Below are positions 63,900 to 64,000 of a stretch of DNA of 64,000 nt, in pieces. A model generated the notes under the pieces. It was not told where the DNA came from, did no database searches, and worked only from the letters and a program-made list of their open reading frames with translations. The first letter of the stretch is position 1. Each line of letters starts with the position of its first letter. This DNA is from Branchiostoma floridae. Its lineage: Eukaryota; Chordata; Leptocardii; Amphioxiformes; Branchiostomatidae. Location: the NCBI RefSeq assembly GCF_000003815.2, contig NC_049985.1, positions 4,740,234 through 4,804,233 on the forward strand, given 5' to 3'. Position numbers and translations under genes: made by a program.

Positions 63900-64000
63900 G
63901 AGCCGGAGGGCCAGCACACAGTAGAATGATATATTCATGCGCGCATCTCTTATTTATAGGGGGAGTGACGTCATACTTTTCGGGCCAATCATTGTGCACC
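63900..64000 (+). repeat. Second copy of TATA/CRE-like block, cut by window end
   Basis: Almost identical to 58852-58954, including cttatttatagggggag and tgacgtca. The copy continues beyond the window. Confidence 0.85.

Overview
The window looks like genomic DNA from an invertebrate chordate, most probably an amphioxus (Branchiostoma). This is an inference from the gene content (iodothyronine deiodinase, a many-domain SRCR receptor, a TRIM-type gene), intron-rich genes with GT-AG junctions, tRNA-derived SINEs, LINE 3' ends and a very dense load of hairpin MITEs. There are three 100-N assembly gaps (3787-3886, 49734-49833, 54271-54370).

Layout. (1) 1295-7942, plus strand: a four-exon gene for an animal homologue of the plant 'pathogen-related protein' family. 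A possible terminal exon or gene fragment of unknown type lies on the minus strand at 459-767, beside a SINE with a clear 14-bp target-site duplication. (2) 9335-25644, minus strand: a signal-peptide exon at 25.6 kb, eight intron-split SRCR domains, a ninth SRCR domain with a mucin-like Ser/Thr stalk and acidic tail, then three further exons (13.1 to 9.3 kb). Those three encode an Ala/Gly-rich hydrophobic segment followed by KK, an Asp/Glu tract, five ExxPLL dileucine-type motifs and about 60 copies of a 7-residue Pro-rich repeat. Splice phases allow all of this to be one roughly 2,390-residue receptor. (3) 28583-33446, minus strand: a selenocysteine (TGA) iodothyronine deiodinase with two tandem copies of the large catalytic exon but only one recognisable terminal exon. 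(4) 36625-37275, minus strand: an unrecognised intronless 216-residue ORF. (5) 42286-44826, plus strand: a single-coding-exon RING/B-box/coiled-coil (TRIM) protein carrying three USP7-like MATH domains. (6) 46795-55076, minus strand: a three-exon, probably N-myristoylated leucine-rich-repeat protein. (7) 55.1-64.0 kb: no gene I can support, but a decayed LINE reverse transcriptase, minisatellites and repeated promoter-like blocks.

No operon-like organisation is expected. The pathogen-related gene and the SRCR/Pro-rich gene converge at about 8.9-9.0 kb. The strongest biological leads are the shared-terminal-exon deiodinase arrangement, the SRCR receptor with a sorting-motif-rich Pro-repeat tail, the TRIM with three MATH domains, and three hammerhead-ribozyme-like cores (6.5, 19.7 and 60.9 kb). 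Exon limits were read by eye from splice consensus and phase. No alignment or database search was run.
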